Assembly: GCA_031279825.1 (NCBI GenBank)
Contig: JAITHT010000032.1
Coordinates: 1-39,831 of the forward strand
Origin: Desulfovibrio sp.
Lineage (GTDB): Bacteria > Desulfobacterota > Desulfovibrionia > Desulfovibrionales > Desulfovibrionaceae
Length of the DNA stretch: 39,831 nt
Direction of reading: 5' to 3'
Shown: positions 7,311 through 17,600 of the stretch, in pieces
Layout of the letters: the number at the start of each line of letters is the position of its first letter
Position numbering within the stretch: the first letter of the stretch is position 1
Notes under the pieces: model-generated
Told to the model about the DNA's origin: nothing
The model's database searches: none
What the model saw: the letters and a program-made list of their open reading frames with translations, nothing else
Translations under genes and position numbers: made by a program

Positions 7311-8648
7311 ATGATTATTCGTTGCCCGCAATGCGAGCACTCCCGCAGTGTGAACGAAAGCCATATCCCCCCTACAGCGGAACTAGCCACCTGTCCCAAG
7401 TGCAAACATCGCTTTCGTTTTCGCACCATCAGCAACACTGCCGCATGTATGGAAACTGCCGATGCTTCACTTGCCGACGCAAAAAAAAATGCCCCGGCAA
7501 GGCGCGTGGGCCGTACAGCCTCAGCCTCCACCATCCCGGAGGGAACGGTGCAGCGGCCTCAGAGCGCCATACGCGAAGCCGCCGCCATGCGCGGTGACGC
7601 CCACGATGCCGTTGACGGCTTGCGCCGCCACTGGCAAAGGCAATTGGACCAGCAGGTGGCGGAATTGCCCTTCTCCTACCCCTTGGATACGTCGCATGAG
7701 AAGGATTCCGCAAAAGCGGACAGCCGGAAAGAAACTCCCCGCTCCAGGGAAAACGCGGACGCTCTTGCCGACAGACAAGACGAAACACCTGCGGCCATGC
7801 AAAAAAACGCCGCCGGACGCACAGCGCAGCACACAATATCTTCCGCTCCCGAAAAAACGCCTGCCTCCCGCGATGAAGACGCCTCGTGTCCGGAAGAGCG
7901 CGTAGATCGGGGTCTCCGCCTGCTGCGTGACGCTCCGGATGCCAGGCCTGTTCGCAACCTCGGGAGCTTGCAGGATTTTCCGGACATTGCACTCCCGGCA
8001 CCCGACGAAAAAAGAAGCCTTTTCCATGCGCAAAAGGCGATGGAAGGCGATGCCGGCCTGGATGCGGACCCGCCGGAACATCCCGTCCCCTGGGAAAATC
8101 CGGCCGCCCATGGCTGGCTCAAAGCATTCACGCACACCCTGCACGGGGCGCTGTTTCAAACCCCATACTTTTTTTCCCGTCTTTCAGCGAGCGCTTCCCT
8201 CGGATTGAGCTACCTTTTTTTTCTCATCATGGGCTATGTAGCCATTCTCAGTGCCCATCTATGGACCCAGGCGCTTGCCGTCCTGCTGCCCGGCACGATT
8301 CAGGATCCCGCCAGCCACATCGCTCTGCCGGTTTTGCTGCTCCTTGCCCCCATCGCCCTTGGCCTGACGCTCCTGTTTATCACCGCCTGCATCCGAATAT
8401 TTTTACTTCTTTTTACCCCGGAAAAATCAGATTTTTTTTTAGTATACAAGATTGTCAGTTACGCAACAGCGCCTTTCATACTCAGCTTGGTCCCCTTTAT
8501 CGGTCCGGCCATCGGAGCCGCATGGTTCGTCATGATCCTCATTGTCGGCTGCCGCAACGCTCTCAATCTTTCCTGGAAACTCGCCGTCCTTGCCCCCCTG
8601 CCCCCTACCGCCACACTCCTGAGCGGGCTGGCATGGTATTTCCTGTGA
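7311..8648 (+). CDS. Zinc-ribbon membrane protein (MJ0042-type ribbon, Yip1-like C terminus)
   Basis: A 445-residue protein in three parts. Residues 1-40 form a zinc ribbon (CPQC at 5-8 and CPKC at 28-31, with HRFRFR after), of the MJ0042 type common in Desulfovibrio and myxobacteria. Residues about 45-265 are polar, charged and low in complexity. Residues about 280-445 hold five or so hydrophobic segments (FFLIMGYVAILSA, LPVLLLLAPIALGLTLLFI, FILSLVPFIGPAIGAAWFVMILIV and a last one ending WYFL), resembling a Yip1-family membrane domain. It probably sits in the inner membrane with the ribbon in the cytoplasm. The role is unknown. It lies 25 bp before the DUF3179 gene and may be cotranscribed with it. 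Confidence 0.75.
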   Translation: MIIRCPQCEHSRSVNESHIPPTAELATCPKCKHRFRFRTISNTAACMETADASLADAKKNAPARRVGRTASASTIPEGTVQRPQSAIREAAAMRGDAHDAVDGLRRHWQRQLDQQVAELPFSYPLDTSHEKDSAKADSRKETPRSRENADALADRQDETPAAMQKNAAGRTAQHTISSAPEKTPASRDEDASCPEERVDRGLRLLRDAPDARPVRNLGSLQDFPDIALPAPDEKRSLFHAQKAMEGDAGLDADPPEHPVPWENPAAHGWLKAFTHTLHGALFQTPYFFSRLSASASLGLSYLFFLIMGYVAILSAHLWTQALAVLLPGTIQDPASHIALPVLLLLAPIALGLTLLFITACIRIFLLLFTPEKSDFFLVYKIVSYATAPFILSLVPFIGPAIGAAWFVMILIVGCRNALNLSWKLAVLAPLPPTATLLSGLAWYFL

Positions 8649-8673
8649 ACACCCTCCATCAGGAGCTTTTCGT

Positions 8674-9855
8674 ATGTCTCTCACAATCCGTCGATGCATC
8701 CTCCTCATATGCGTATTGCCTCTCTTCTTCCTTTGCCTGCCGGCTTCGGCGGCTGAGGAGGCAAACCCCGATACCCTGCCCAGCGACTACCCAGGTTTTT
8801 CCATGGGCGATTTGCGCCGTCTTGCGGATGCCGTGCAGCGCACGGGCCTTGGGCCGGATAAAATCCCGGCCGTCAACAAACCGGAATTTTCCTCCATCTC
8901 CGACGCCAATCTGTCCATGGACAACAACGAATTCGTCTTCGTGGTCAATTATAAGGACGATCTGGTGCACATCTACCCACAACGCATTCTGGTCTGGCAC
9001 GAAGTGGTGAACTATACGCCGCCGGACGCCGGGAACAATCCGCCAGCCCCGGAAGATGACGGCGCCCGTACGCCGCGCGGAGCAGACTACAGCATCACGT
9101 ATTGTCCCCTTACCGGATCGGTGGCGGCCTTTCGTTCCATGGCCGGCAAATATCCGTCCTCCTTCGGGGTATCCGGCAATATTCTCAACGGCAACACGGT
9201 GTTGTACGATCGTGTCAGCCACAGCCTCTGGAACCAACTGCTGGGAGTTTGCATTGAAGGCCCCTTTCGCGGCAAGCGTCTTGAACGCATCCCCGCCCTT
9301 TGGGCGCGCTGGGGCGGCGTCAAAGAGCGCTATGCCGAAACAGGCAAGGTGCTGACGAGCGCCACCGGCTTCAAACGTTCGTACGGCAAGGACCCGTACG
9401 GCAATTATCAGAGTCCCGGCACTTACTATGACGATACCCGCCTGCCGTTTCCCGTCAACTATCTCGATCCGCGCCTGCCTCCCAAAAAACATATCCTGGG
9501 TCTTGAAGCGGACGCCACTCGCGGCGCATTGATCAAAAGCGCCGTCAAAGCAAGAAAAATCATCAATTTTACTCTGGGCATCGTTCCCATGGCCGCCATT
9601 TACGATGAGCAGATGGACGCCGTCCGCGTCTTTGACCGCCGCCTGAGCGACTGGAAAACCCCTCTCTCCTTCACTTTCATCGACAACAAACTGCTTGACG
9701 AGCAAACCCGCAGCGAATGGACCCTCGCAGGGAACAGTACGTACGGCCGCCTGCGTGAAAAGCAATTAACCGAAGTTATAGCCATTGACTCCATGTGGTT
9801 TGCCTGGGCATCCTTTCACAGAGGTACGCAGATCATTCCCGCTGAAGAGCCGTAA
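8674..9855 (+). CDS. DUF3179 domain-containing secreted protein
   Basis: A 393-residue protein with a signal peptide (residues 1-26, cleavage near ASA). The mature part carries the DUF3179 hallmarks: HEVVNY, then YCPLTGSVAAF with the conserved Cys, FGVSGNILNGNTVLYDR and the region ending in SYGKDPYGNY. It should be periplasmic or exported. The biochemical role of DUF3179 is not established. ATG 8674 has CAGGAG (8659-8664) upstream. Rubredoxin follows after 27 bp, suggesting an operon of the zinc-ribbon protein, this protein and rubredoxin. Confidence 0.88.
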   Translation: MSLTIRRCILLICVLPLFFLCLPASAAEEANPDTLPSDYPGFSMGDLRRLADAVQRTGLGPDKIPAVNKPEFSSISDANLSMDNNEFVFVVNYKDDLVHIYPQRILVWHEVVNYTPPDAGNNPPAPEDDGARTPRGADYSITYCPLTGSVAAFRSMAGKYPSSFGVSGNILNGNTVLYDRVSHSLWNQLLGVCIEGPFRGKRLERIPALWARWGGVKERYAETGKVLTSATGFKRSYGKDPYGNYQSPGTYYDDTRLPFPVNYLDPRLPPKKHILGLEADATRGALIKSAVKARKIINFTLGIVPMAAIYDEQMDAVRVFDRRLSDWKTPLSFTFIDNKLLDEQTRSEWTLAGNSTYGRLREKQLTEVIAIDSMWFAWASFHRGTQIIPAEEP

Positions 9856-9882
9856 GTCCGCCCGGCGGACAAAGGAGCGTAT

Positions 9883-10074
9883 ATGAGTGAACCTTACGAT
9901 ATGTGGCGTTGCCCGATAACGAACTGCGGCTATACCTACGATCCTGATCGCGGTGATCGCAAGGGAAAAATCCCCAAAGGAACCTCTTTTGAGAGCCTGC
10001 CTGACACGTGGGTGTGCCCGATCTGCGGCGGAAGCAAGGACAAATTCGTTCGTATGGTCGAACCGCCGGCGTGA
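9883..10074 (+). CDS. Rubredoxin (CX4C type)
   Basis: A 63-residue small iron protein that carries single electrons in the cytoplasm. The second knuckle is the usual CPICGGSK, and the aromatic core (Tyr, Trp, Phe) is present. The first knuckle is CPITNC, four residues between the cysteines instead of the usual two (CPxC). This unusual spacing is known from rubredoxin-2 of Desulfovibrio desulfuricans and supports the assignment of the window to that group. ATG 9883 is preceded by AAAGGAG. In sulfate reducers rubredoxins serve rubredoxin:oxygen oxidoreductase and superoxide reductase systems; neither lies nearby here. A family A repeat follows the stop by 31 bp. Confidence 0.93.
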   Translation: MSEPYDMWRCPITNCGYTYDPDRGDRKGKIPKGTSFESLPDTWVCPICGGSKDKFVRMVEPPA

Positions 10075-10105
10075 CGGCCGCCCCGACGATCTCGTTTGCC
10101 CGGCC

Positions 10106-10232
10106 AGAGCATTTTCACTTTGAAAATGCTCTGGCAACCAACAACGTGAGCGCCGGCTCTCGTGCGCGAGGAGTAGGTGAAACTTGTTTTCGCCGAGGGC
10201 GACGAGTGCAACGTTTCAAAGTTAATCCGCTC
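10106..10232 (-). repeat. Family A hairpin repeat, copy 3 (inverted)
   Basis: Reads as family A on the minus strand: on the plus strand the palindrome AGAGCATTTTCACTTTGAAAATGCTCT comes first and the GGCGAAAAC-type hairpin follows, ending CAAAGTTAATCCGC. It lies behind the rubredoxin stop and next to a family C unit. Confidence 0.87.
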
Positions 10233-10236
10233 CAGG

Positions 10237-10380
10237 GCGTGTTAACACTATAGAATTTTTGCTCTCCGGCAAGGAAGATGAGTCTGCCATGAGGGAATAT
10301 ACTCTTACGGTATTTGACCGGGATGGCAGACACAATCTGGCGCAGCCAGAAGGCAAAAAGGCATAGCGTTAACAGACCCT
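10237..10380 (+). repeat. Family C unit, copy 1 (uninterrupted)
   Basis: A unit of about 143 bp bounded by GCGTGTTAACAC and GCGTTAACAGACC. It is nearly identical to 29099-29406, which carries a family B element inside it. Within it ATG 10289 to TAG 10366 encodes 25 residues starting MREYTLTVFDRD. The same frame is open upstream to the unit's left border, so the peptide may be the end of a lost gene. The GTTAAC borders suggest a short mobile unit or an insertion-sequence remnant. Confidence 0.7.
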
Positions 10381-10422
10381 GAGGGAGCGTCCCGCATACG
10401 AAACGCGTTACAGGACACCCCC

Positions 10423-12621
10423 TCAGCGGCCCGCATGAAACCTTCCGGCGGCTTCTGAAACGCCGGGAACGACCATGCGGGAAACCTCGAGCACCTTGTC
10501 GATTTTGCGGAGCTTGTCCTGGACAAAGATGAGTTGGACGAGGTTGGAAACCTCGATAAGCAACTCCATCTCGGTACGGCCGTCCACATGGGAGCGGATG
10601 GATCCGGAGTCGATGTTGACTCCGCCCGCGTCAAGGGTGGCGGCTATTCTGGCGAGCATGCCGCGTGTATTGCGGCACAGGATGTGTATACGGGCGGGGA
10701 AGGGGATATCTTCCTGGCTGCCTTCCCAATGCACGGGCAAAAGGCGTTCCGGTTCCATCTGATTGATGGTGGGGCAGTCGGCGGTATGTACGGTCACGCC
10801 GCGCCCCCGGCTGGTGTAGCCGATGATGGGATCGCCGGGAACGGGATTACAGCAGTTGGCAAAGCGAATCAGGATATCGTCAACCCCTTTGACCACAACG
10901 CTGTCTGCCGTGGCGGGTTTTGATGCGGGCGTCCTGGAGGCTGGGGTCTGCTCCGCTTCCGGAACGGGCGCGGCTTCTTCCGCCGGTTTGGGCAAAAGAA
11001 ATCCCAAGATCTTGCGAGGGGTGATACGGGCGTAGCCCACGGCCGACATAAGCTCTTCCACGCCGGCGAACTTCAACTCCTGCGCAACCAGCAGCAAGCT
11101 CCCGTCCTTGACGTGCTTCTGGATATTGACGCCGGCGCGGCGGCCCTGTTTTTCCAGCATTTCCCTGCCAAGAGAAATGCTTCTCTCCCGTTCCTCGGTA
11201 CGGATGAAGTATTGGACGCGCGTTCTGGCCTTGGCGGTTTTGACGAATTTGAGCCAGTCCCGGCTGGGCCTGCGGTTGGGCGCGGTGATAATCTCCACCG
11301 TGTCTCCGCTTTTCAGGATGCTGGACAAGGGCATGAGCTTGCCGTTAATTTTGCTGCCGGCGCAACGATCCCCCACTTCAGTATGGATTTGGTAAGCGAA
11401 ATCCACCGGAGTGGCGTTTTCCGGCAGTTCTTTTACGGCACCGCGCGGCGTGAAGACATATATTTCGTCTTTAAAAAGATCGAAACGGAGGGAACGCAAA
11501 AATTCACGCGAATCGCTCTCCATCTTCGTCCAGTCAAGCATCTCGCGCAGCCATGTAAATTGGCGCACATCCTTGGCCCTGACCCGGCCGCCTTCCTTGT
11601 ACAGCCAATGCGAGGCAAGGCCGTGTTCAGCCAGGCGATCCATCTCCTCGGTGCGTATCTGCACTTCCATACGCTCGCCCTTCGGCCCGATGACCGTGGT
11701 GTGCAGGCTCTGGTACATGTTGCGCTTGGGCATGGAGATGTAATCCTTGAAACGCCCGGGCACGGGCTTCCAGGTGGCATGCACCAAACCGAGAGCGGCG
11801 TAACAGTCCTTGAGATCATCCACTATGGCCCGAAAGGCGATAATGTCGTGCATTTCGTCCAACGAAATGTTCAACGAGGTCATTTTACGGTAAATGCTGT
11901 AAATATGCTTGATCCTGCCCTTAACCCGGGAGTTGATGCCGTTCTTGTCCAACGTTTCCTGCAAGGAGGAAATGACCGTGTCTATGTACTCGGCATCGTC
12001 AGCCTTATGCCGCTCAATCCATTCGGCCACATGATCATACGCGTCGGGCGAGGTATACCGGAAACTCAGGTCTTCCAGGGCGAGCTTGATCCGGTGCAAC
12101 CCCAACCTGTTGGACAAAGGCGCATAAATATCCATGGTTTCCCGGGCGATGCGGCGTTGCTTTTCCGGCTTCATGAATTCAAGGGTGCGCATATTATGCA
12201 AACGATCCGCCAGTTTGACGAAGAGCACACGCATATCTTCGTTCATGGCCAGGAGCATCTTGCGGATGTTCTCGGCCTGCTGGGCCTCTTTACTGTCAAA
12301 GGCCAGCAGGCTGATTTTGGTCACGCCGTCCACGATATCCGCCACATCCTCGCCGAAGGATTCGTCTATTTCCTCTATGGTCGCCTTGGTGTCCTCCACA
12401 GTGTCATGCAGCAGCCCGGCCGCCACGGTGGCGCCGTCCAGGCGCATGTCCGCAAGGGTATCCGCCACGGCCAACGGATGGGAAAGATAGGGCTCGCCGG
12501 AAAGACGCACCTGGCCGGCATGGGCGGCGGCGGCATAGACATAGGCCTTGCGCACCAGTTCCACATCTTCCGGCTTCTGGTATCTTTCGACTTTATCGAG
12601 AACGTCCTGAATACGAATCAT
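10423..12621 (-). CDS. Bifunctional (p)ppGpp synthetase/hydrolase (RelA/SpoT, Rsh type)
   Basis: A 732-residue enzyme that makes and degrades the alarmone (p)ppGpp. In order: HD hydrolase domain with LLHDTVED (His72, Asp73), synthetase domain with RFKDYISMPKRNMYQSLHT, TGS domain (about 395-455, DEIYVFTPRGAVKELP), and a C-terminal ACT domain (about 650-720). Both the HD motif and the RxKD signature (RFKD) of bifunctional enzymes are intact, so both activities are expected. A Pro/Ala-rich stretch around 560-585 separates the helical part from the zinc-finger/ACT region. The gene follows the peptide-binding protein by 53 bp on the same strand and may be cotranscribed with it. The stop codon lies in a weak inverted repeat (CTGAGGG..CCCTCAG) that could terminate transcription. 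Confidence 0.95.
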   Translation of the reverse strand: MIRIQDVLDKVERYQKPEDVELVRKAYVYAAAAHAGQVRLSGEPYLSHPLAVADTLADMRLDGATVAAGLLHDTVEDTKATIEEIDESFGEDVADIVDGVTKISLLAFDSKEAQQAENIRKMLLAMNEDMRVLFVKLADRLHNMRTLEFMKPEKQRRIARETMDIYAPLSNRLGLHRIKLALEDLSFRYTSPDAYDHVAEWIERHKADDAEYIDTVISSLQETLDKNGINSRVKGRIKHIYSIYRKMTSLNISLDEMHDIIAFRAIVDDLKDCYAALGLVHATWKPVPGRFKDYISMPKRNMYQSLHTTVIGPKGERMEVQIRTEEMDRLAEHGLASHWLYKEGGRVRAKDVRQFTWLREMLDWTKMESDSREFLRSLRFDLFKDEIYVFTPRGAVKELPENATPVDFAYQIHTEVGDRCAGSKINGKLMPLSSILKSGDTVEIITAPNRRPSRDWLKFVKTAKARTRVQYFIRTEERERSISLGREMLEKQGRRAGVNIQKHVKDGSLLLVAQELKFAGVEELMSAVGYARITPRKILGFLLPKPAEEAAPVPEAEQTPASRTPASKPATADSVVVKGVDDILIRFANCCNPVPGDPIIGYTSRGRGVTVHTADCPTINQMEPERLLPVHWEGSQEDIPFPARIHILCRNTRGMLARIAATLDAGGVNIDSGSIRSHVDGRTEMELLIEVSNLVQLIFVQDKLRKIDKVLEVSRMVVPGVSEAAGRFHAGR

Positions 12622-12674
12622 CAGCCTGCACCCGGATCATTGTGGCGTTGCCACGTTCCATTCCCGACATCTGT

Positions 12675-14309
12675 TTATCGAACGAAAACAGTCTGATAGC
12701 GCTGTTTATCCAACGGCGCCCACCATTGATTGGTATTATGAAAAATACCCGCCGGCGCGGATTCAACTCCTCGAAAACGCTTGTGTACAGCGGAAAGCGT
12801 GTAGGGAACATACAGGAAACAATACGGTTGGTCGCGATGCAGAATTTCTTGAAAACGGTCATAACGCTTTTTACGCTCAATCTGATCAAAGGTAGAACGG
12901 GCGGCATCCAGGCAGGCGTCAGCCTCTTTGTCCGCATAGCCGACAAAGTTAAGGCCGCCGCCGATGCGAGAGGAATGCCACACCTCAAAGCCGTCGGGAT
13001 CCTGGGGAATGGTCCAGCCCAAAATAACGGCGTCAAAGTAGCCCGGCGAGACAAACTGCTGTATCAGGGCCGCCCACTCCACCGTGCGTATTTTTACTTC
13101 AATGCCCAGGGGCTGCAGTTGGCTCTGGATGACGACAGCGGTTTTGATACGCTGCTCGTTACCCTGGTTGGTCAGAAGGGTGAAGGAAAAACGCCTGCCG
13201 TCTTTTTCAAGCAGGCCGCCGGCGCTTTTACTCCAACCCGCCTCTTCCAGCAACAGCAGGGCCTTCGCCGGGTCGTGCGGATAATCCTCGATCCCGGTGT
13301 TATAGGCCCAACTATCCGGCTTGTACGGACCGATAGTGGATACGCCCTGCCCGAGCAAGGCGGCTTTGACAATGTCCCCTTTGTTCACGGCATACGCTAA
13401 AGCCCGGCGCACGCGCGCATCGGAAAAAAGCGGGCTTTTCAGATTATACCCCATATAGACGTAGGAAGACGCCAGGGAACGATACGTGTTATATTGCGCG
13501 GTAAAAAACGGATCCTTGGCCTGATACAGATATTGCTGGGCGGTCATGCTCGACATGACGTCTATCTTACCGGCCTTGAGTTCCAGGAACATGGTGGTCA
13601 GGTCGGGAATAATCCGGTATACAACACGATCTATATACGGCCTGCCCTCGAAATAGTCGGGATTGGCGGCAAGGCTCAGGCTCGCCCCCGCTTCCCATTG
13701 CTCCATCAGGTACGGACCGCAGCTTAACGGAGAACGCGCCTGGGAAACGCCGCGCAAATCCAGTCCTGCAAGGATATGTCCGGGCATAAGAGAACCCATC
13801 CAGGTATTTATCGAACGGGGAAAAGGCTTTTCGTACTCCACTTCAAAGCTGTAACGGTCCAGACGGCGAAAGACCTTAATCGCCTTGAAGTCGCCGGCGT
13901 AGGCCGTGGGCGTGTTCGGATCCACCATAGTCCTGTAGGTAAATTCCGCATCATCGGCCGTAAGTTCAACGCCGTCCTGCCAATGGACGCCTTTTCGCAA
14001 CGTAAAGCGCAAACGCAGGCCACCGTCCAGAACGGAATAGTCCTCCGCCGCCCATTTCACTACGTTAAAATCCTTGTCATACTTAAGAGGAGCCACATAA
14101 AACTGGCCGGCCACTTCGCTTGAAGCGCTGTCGGACGATAAATACGGCAGCAGATTACTTGGTTCGCCAAGCATACCGTAAACCAGGATATCGCCGGATT
14201 CGGGCTGCCCGTTTCCGGCGTCCGCATTGCCCTCGGCAGCGGCGCAGAAGAAAAAGGCCGTCGCCAAAATCCACAGGACGACGAACGTACGCTGACTTTT
14301 CACGATCAT
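12675..14309 (-). CDS. ABC transporter peptide-binding protein (SBP_bac_5)
   Basis: A 544-residue periplasmic solute-binding protein with a signal peptide (residues 1-24). It belongs to the DppA/OppA group, SBP family 5: GEPSNLLPYLSSDSAS near the start of the mature protein, FTLRKGVHWQDGVELTADDAEFTYR, FRRLDRYSFEVEYEKPFP and the C-terminal YDRFQEILHRDQPYCFLYVPY are typical. It would capture peptides or a similar ligand for an ABC importer. No permease or ATPase genes are nearby, so it is an orphan. The start is ATG 14309 with a short-spaced AGGAA; the signal peptide begins there. Confidence 0.92.
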   Translation of the reverse strand: MIVKSQRTFVVLWILATAFFFCAAAEGNADAGNGQPESGDILVYGMLGEPSNLLPYLSSDSASSEVAGQFYVAPLKYDKDFNVVKWAAEDYSVLDGGLRLRFTLRKGVHWQDGVELTADDAEFTYRTMVDPNTPTAYAGDFKAIKVFRRLDRYSFEVEYEKPFPRSINTWMGSLMPGHILAGLDLRGVSQARSPLSCGPYLMEQWEAGASLSLAANPDYFEGRPYIDRVVYRIIPDLTTMFLELKAGKIDVMSSMTAQQYLYQAKDPFFTAQYNTYRSLASSYVYMGYNLKSPLFSDARVRRALAYAVNKGDIVKAALLGQGVSTIGPYKPDSWAYNTGIEDYPHDPAKALLLLEEAGWSKSAGGLLEKDGRRFSFTLLTNQGNEQRIKTAVVIQSQLQPLGIEVKIRTVEWAALIQQFVSPGYFDAVILGWTIPQDPDGFEVWHSSRIGGGLNFVGYADKEADACLDAARSTFDQIERKKRYDRFQEILHRDQPYCFLYVPYTLSAVHKRFRGVESAPAGIFHNTNQWWAPLDKQRYQTVFVR

Positions 14310-14606
14310 TTCCTAATGAGTATGTTAGCAAGGATTTGCAAACAAATCCCCGGAAATACTCTAGCATCCCGGCGGAAAAAGCGCAATCGGCCGATCGCAG
14401 CGCGTGCGGCGCGGCGTTTTCATCCCTTACGTGTGTATGCTATTTTCTACATGCTTCTTCTCCGGATTATCCTGTAAATGGCTTGTATAATGTTTCGACT
14501 TGACGTACTAACATATAGTATATGACGTTCCGTCCCAGAAATCGTTTGTCTTACGCTGATTCACCCATCAGGACGGGAGCGATCATTTGCCTGCCGGCAG
14601 GAAAGC
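14310..14606. promoter_or_regulatory. Divergent spacer between the peptide-binding gene and the helicase gene
   Basis: A 297-bp AT-richer spacer between two divergent genes, so it should hold promoters for both. On the plus strand there is a perfect TATAAT (14486-14491), though the -35 position is weak. The helicase Shine-Dalgarno CAGGAAAG lies just before ATG 14607. No repeat element is present. Confidence 0.4.
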
Positions 14607-17600
14607 ATGGACGAAGCTTTAGCCAGAAAAATTCTTCAGGAGTTTATCCACGACTCCGTTCCCGAATATATCGTTGATGCCGCCCGCCATTTATTCAATG
14701 AAAACAGCGTGCAAAAAATTACGCTCAAAAAAGGGCCTTCTTTCTGGGAAATAAAAAGCAACATCCAGGGAGAGGATTTTCAGATTTACAACCCCAGGCT
14801 GACCCTTGCGCTCAATGAGGAAACGGCCAGTTACCTATGCAACTGTTCCGACTCTTTCTCCGGCGCCTGCCGGCATGTGGCGGCCACCGCCCTGAAACTG
14901 CTCGAGAATCTTGCCTCCCGCGAAGGCGACGAAGCCGCGCCCGGCAAGCCCCGCGCCGACTGGAGGCAGACCTTCCGCTCCTTTTTCAGTAATGACATAG
15001 AACCGGAAACGGGCCGCCATTATCTCATATTACGCTTTTACCCCGAACGGGACAGGCTCCAGATAGCCTTTTTCCGCGGCAGACAGAACAAATCCGGTCT
15101 TTCCGCCGTGCATAACGAAATCACCCTGCAGCACATCATCGCTTCTCCGGACATATGCGATCTGTCGCCCAACCTGCCGCACGTCGCGGCCCTCATCGCC
15201 CGGCATGAGGAATATGGCGGGCACCGCATCACAATTCCCGACGGGCTGCTTACCTGGTTTCTCTGGGCCGTGCGCAAGGAACATTATCTGTTCTGGCGGG
15301 ATACGGACAGTCCCTGCCGCATTCAGCAACGCACCATGCACTTGAAGTTTCGTCCGGATTTTCAGGAGGATGTGGGGCTGACCTTTGAAGTCCTGCTGTA
15401 CAGGGAAGGCAAAGCTCCCATACCCATTACCGACACCGACGCTTCCTTTCACGGCCAGATGCCTCTCTGGGTCTGTTGGAAACAGAACTTTTATCCCGTC
15501 TATTCCTCTGTTGATTCGCGTCTGGCGCAAGAGATGTCCGGCACTCCCCCGGTTGTGCCCCAGGAAGATATCTCTGAATTCCTTGACCGTGTCTGGAGCC
15601 GCCTGCCTTTTTCCGCCCTCCACGGGCAGGAAGACTTTCTGCAGCGCATGGAGCCGTATTTCATTCCGGCAAACTACGCTCCCAAACTCTTTCTCGGCGA
15701 GGAAGGCAGCCTGCTTACCCTGCATATCCAGAACATCTACGAAACCGCGCACGGCGAATTCATCATGCCCGGCCCCAATCCCGATTTCCAGACAGGCAGC
15801 TATTCGTATGAAGGCAAAACCTTCCTCGTGCGACGCCACCAAGAAAAAGAAGCCGCCCTTATCCAGACACTCATGGAAATCAAATTCCAGCCGAGAAACC
15901 CCCACTTCTGGTTTCTCGAACCTGAGGAGGCCATCTCTTTCTTTTTCGACGTGTACCCCAAGCTGATAGAAAATTACCGGGTATACGGCGAAGGCACGCT
16001 TTCCCGCTACAAGGTGCGCCTGTCCCCGCCGGCAATCAACGCCGTGATTCGTTCCAACGAAAAAGAAAAATGGTTCTCCCTTGATATCGACGTCCAGTAC
16101 GAGGGGCAAAGCGTCTCCCTGGAAAAAATCTGGAAAGCCTGGATCCAGGGTAAACGCTACGTGCAGTTAAAGGACGGCTCATACAGCAGCCTGCCCGAAT
16201 CCTGGCTGAAACGCGTTTCCCACAAACTGCAGGCCCTCGGCCTTGATCCCTCAAAGCCGCCCAAGCAACAGTTCTCCCAGTTCGAGACCCCCGTGCTTGA
16301 CAGTTTGCTTGACGATCTGCCTCATGTGGAGACGGATTCCTTCTGGGATACCTTACGCGAAAAAATCCATTCCTTCAAAGAAATCAGCCCGCTGCCTCCT
16401 CCCAGGGGGCTGAAGGCAAAACTGCGCGGTTACCAGAAGCAGGGCCTGGCCTATCTGAATTTTCTCAGGGAATATCATTTCGGCGGCATTCTAGCTGACG
16501 AGATGGGGCTCGGCAAAACAGTACAGACTCTTTCCTTCATCCAGCATATGATCGAACACGGCAGCACCGCCCCCAACCTCATTGTCGTGCCGACTTCAGT
16601 GCTGCCCAACTGGGAGCGCGAAGCGGAAAAATTCGTTCCCTCCTTACGCCGCCTGACTATTTACGGCACCCGACGCGAAGGCATGTTCAACAAGATCAAA
16701 AAATCGGATCTTGTCCTTACCACTTACGCCCTGCTCCGCCGCGATCTGGGAGAACTGCAAAAATACGAATTCAACTCGCTTATTCTCGACGAAGCCCAAA
16801 ACATTAAAAATCCCAATACAATAACCGCGAGAGCCGTCAGATATCTTAAAGCGGACATGCGCCTGTGTCTCTCCGGTACGCCCATTGAAAACAATCTTTT
16901 TGAACTCTGGTCCCTGTTCGAGTTCCTCATGCCGGGCTTTCTCGGCGCCCAGCACGCCTTTAAAAGCGGCGTGGTCAAGCCCATCAGGGAAGGCGACGAC
17001 GATACCCTGACCTTTCTGCGCACCAGGGTCCGCCCCTTTATCCTGCGACGCACCAAATCCGAAGTCGCCAAGGAACTGCCCCCCAAGATCGAAAACATCT
17101 ATTACTGCGCCCTTGCGGAAGAACAGACGGAGCTTTACGCCATACTGGCCAAAAAGCTCAAGGAACAGGTTCTGAGCAACGTGGACAAAAACGGCATAGC
17201 CAAAAGCCAGATGTCCATTCTGGACGCCCTGCTCAAATTGCGGCAGATCTGCTGCCATCCGCGCCTGCTTAAACTTGATATGCCGGGGGTATCCACCAAT
17301 CTGCCCTCGGGAAAATTCGACGCCTTCAAGGATATGGTCGCGGATATCATTGAAGGGGGCCACCGGGTGCTGGTTTTCTCCCAATTTGTGCAGATGCTGC
17401 ATATCATCCGCGCCTGGTTGCAAATGAGCAACAAAGCATTCTGCTATCTGGACGGCGCCAGCAAAGATCGCTTCGACCAGGTGGAACGCTTCAACAGCCA
17501 TCCGGAGATTCCCATTTTTCTCATCTCTCTTAAAGCCGGCGGAACAGGCCTCAACCTTACCAGCGCCGACTACGTCATCCACTACGATCCGTGGTGGAAC

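Noticed and set aside
11113-12696. A 527-codon open frame on the plus strand opposite the RelA/SpoT gene
   Set aside because: It is the mirror of the strongly supported relA/spoT-type gene, has no family features, and is open only because of the codon bias of the real gene.
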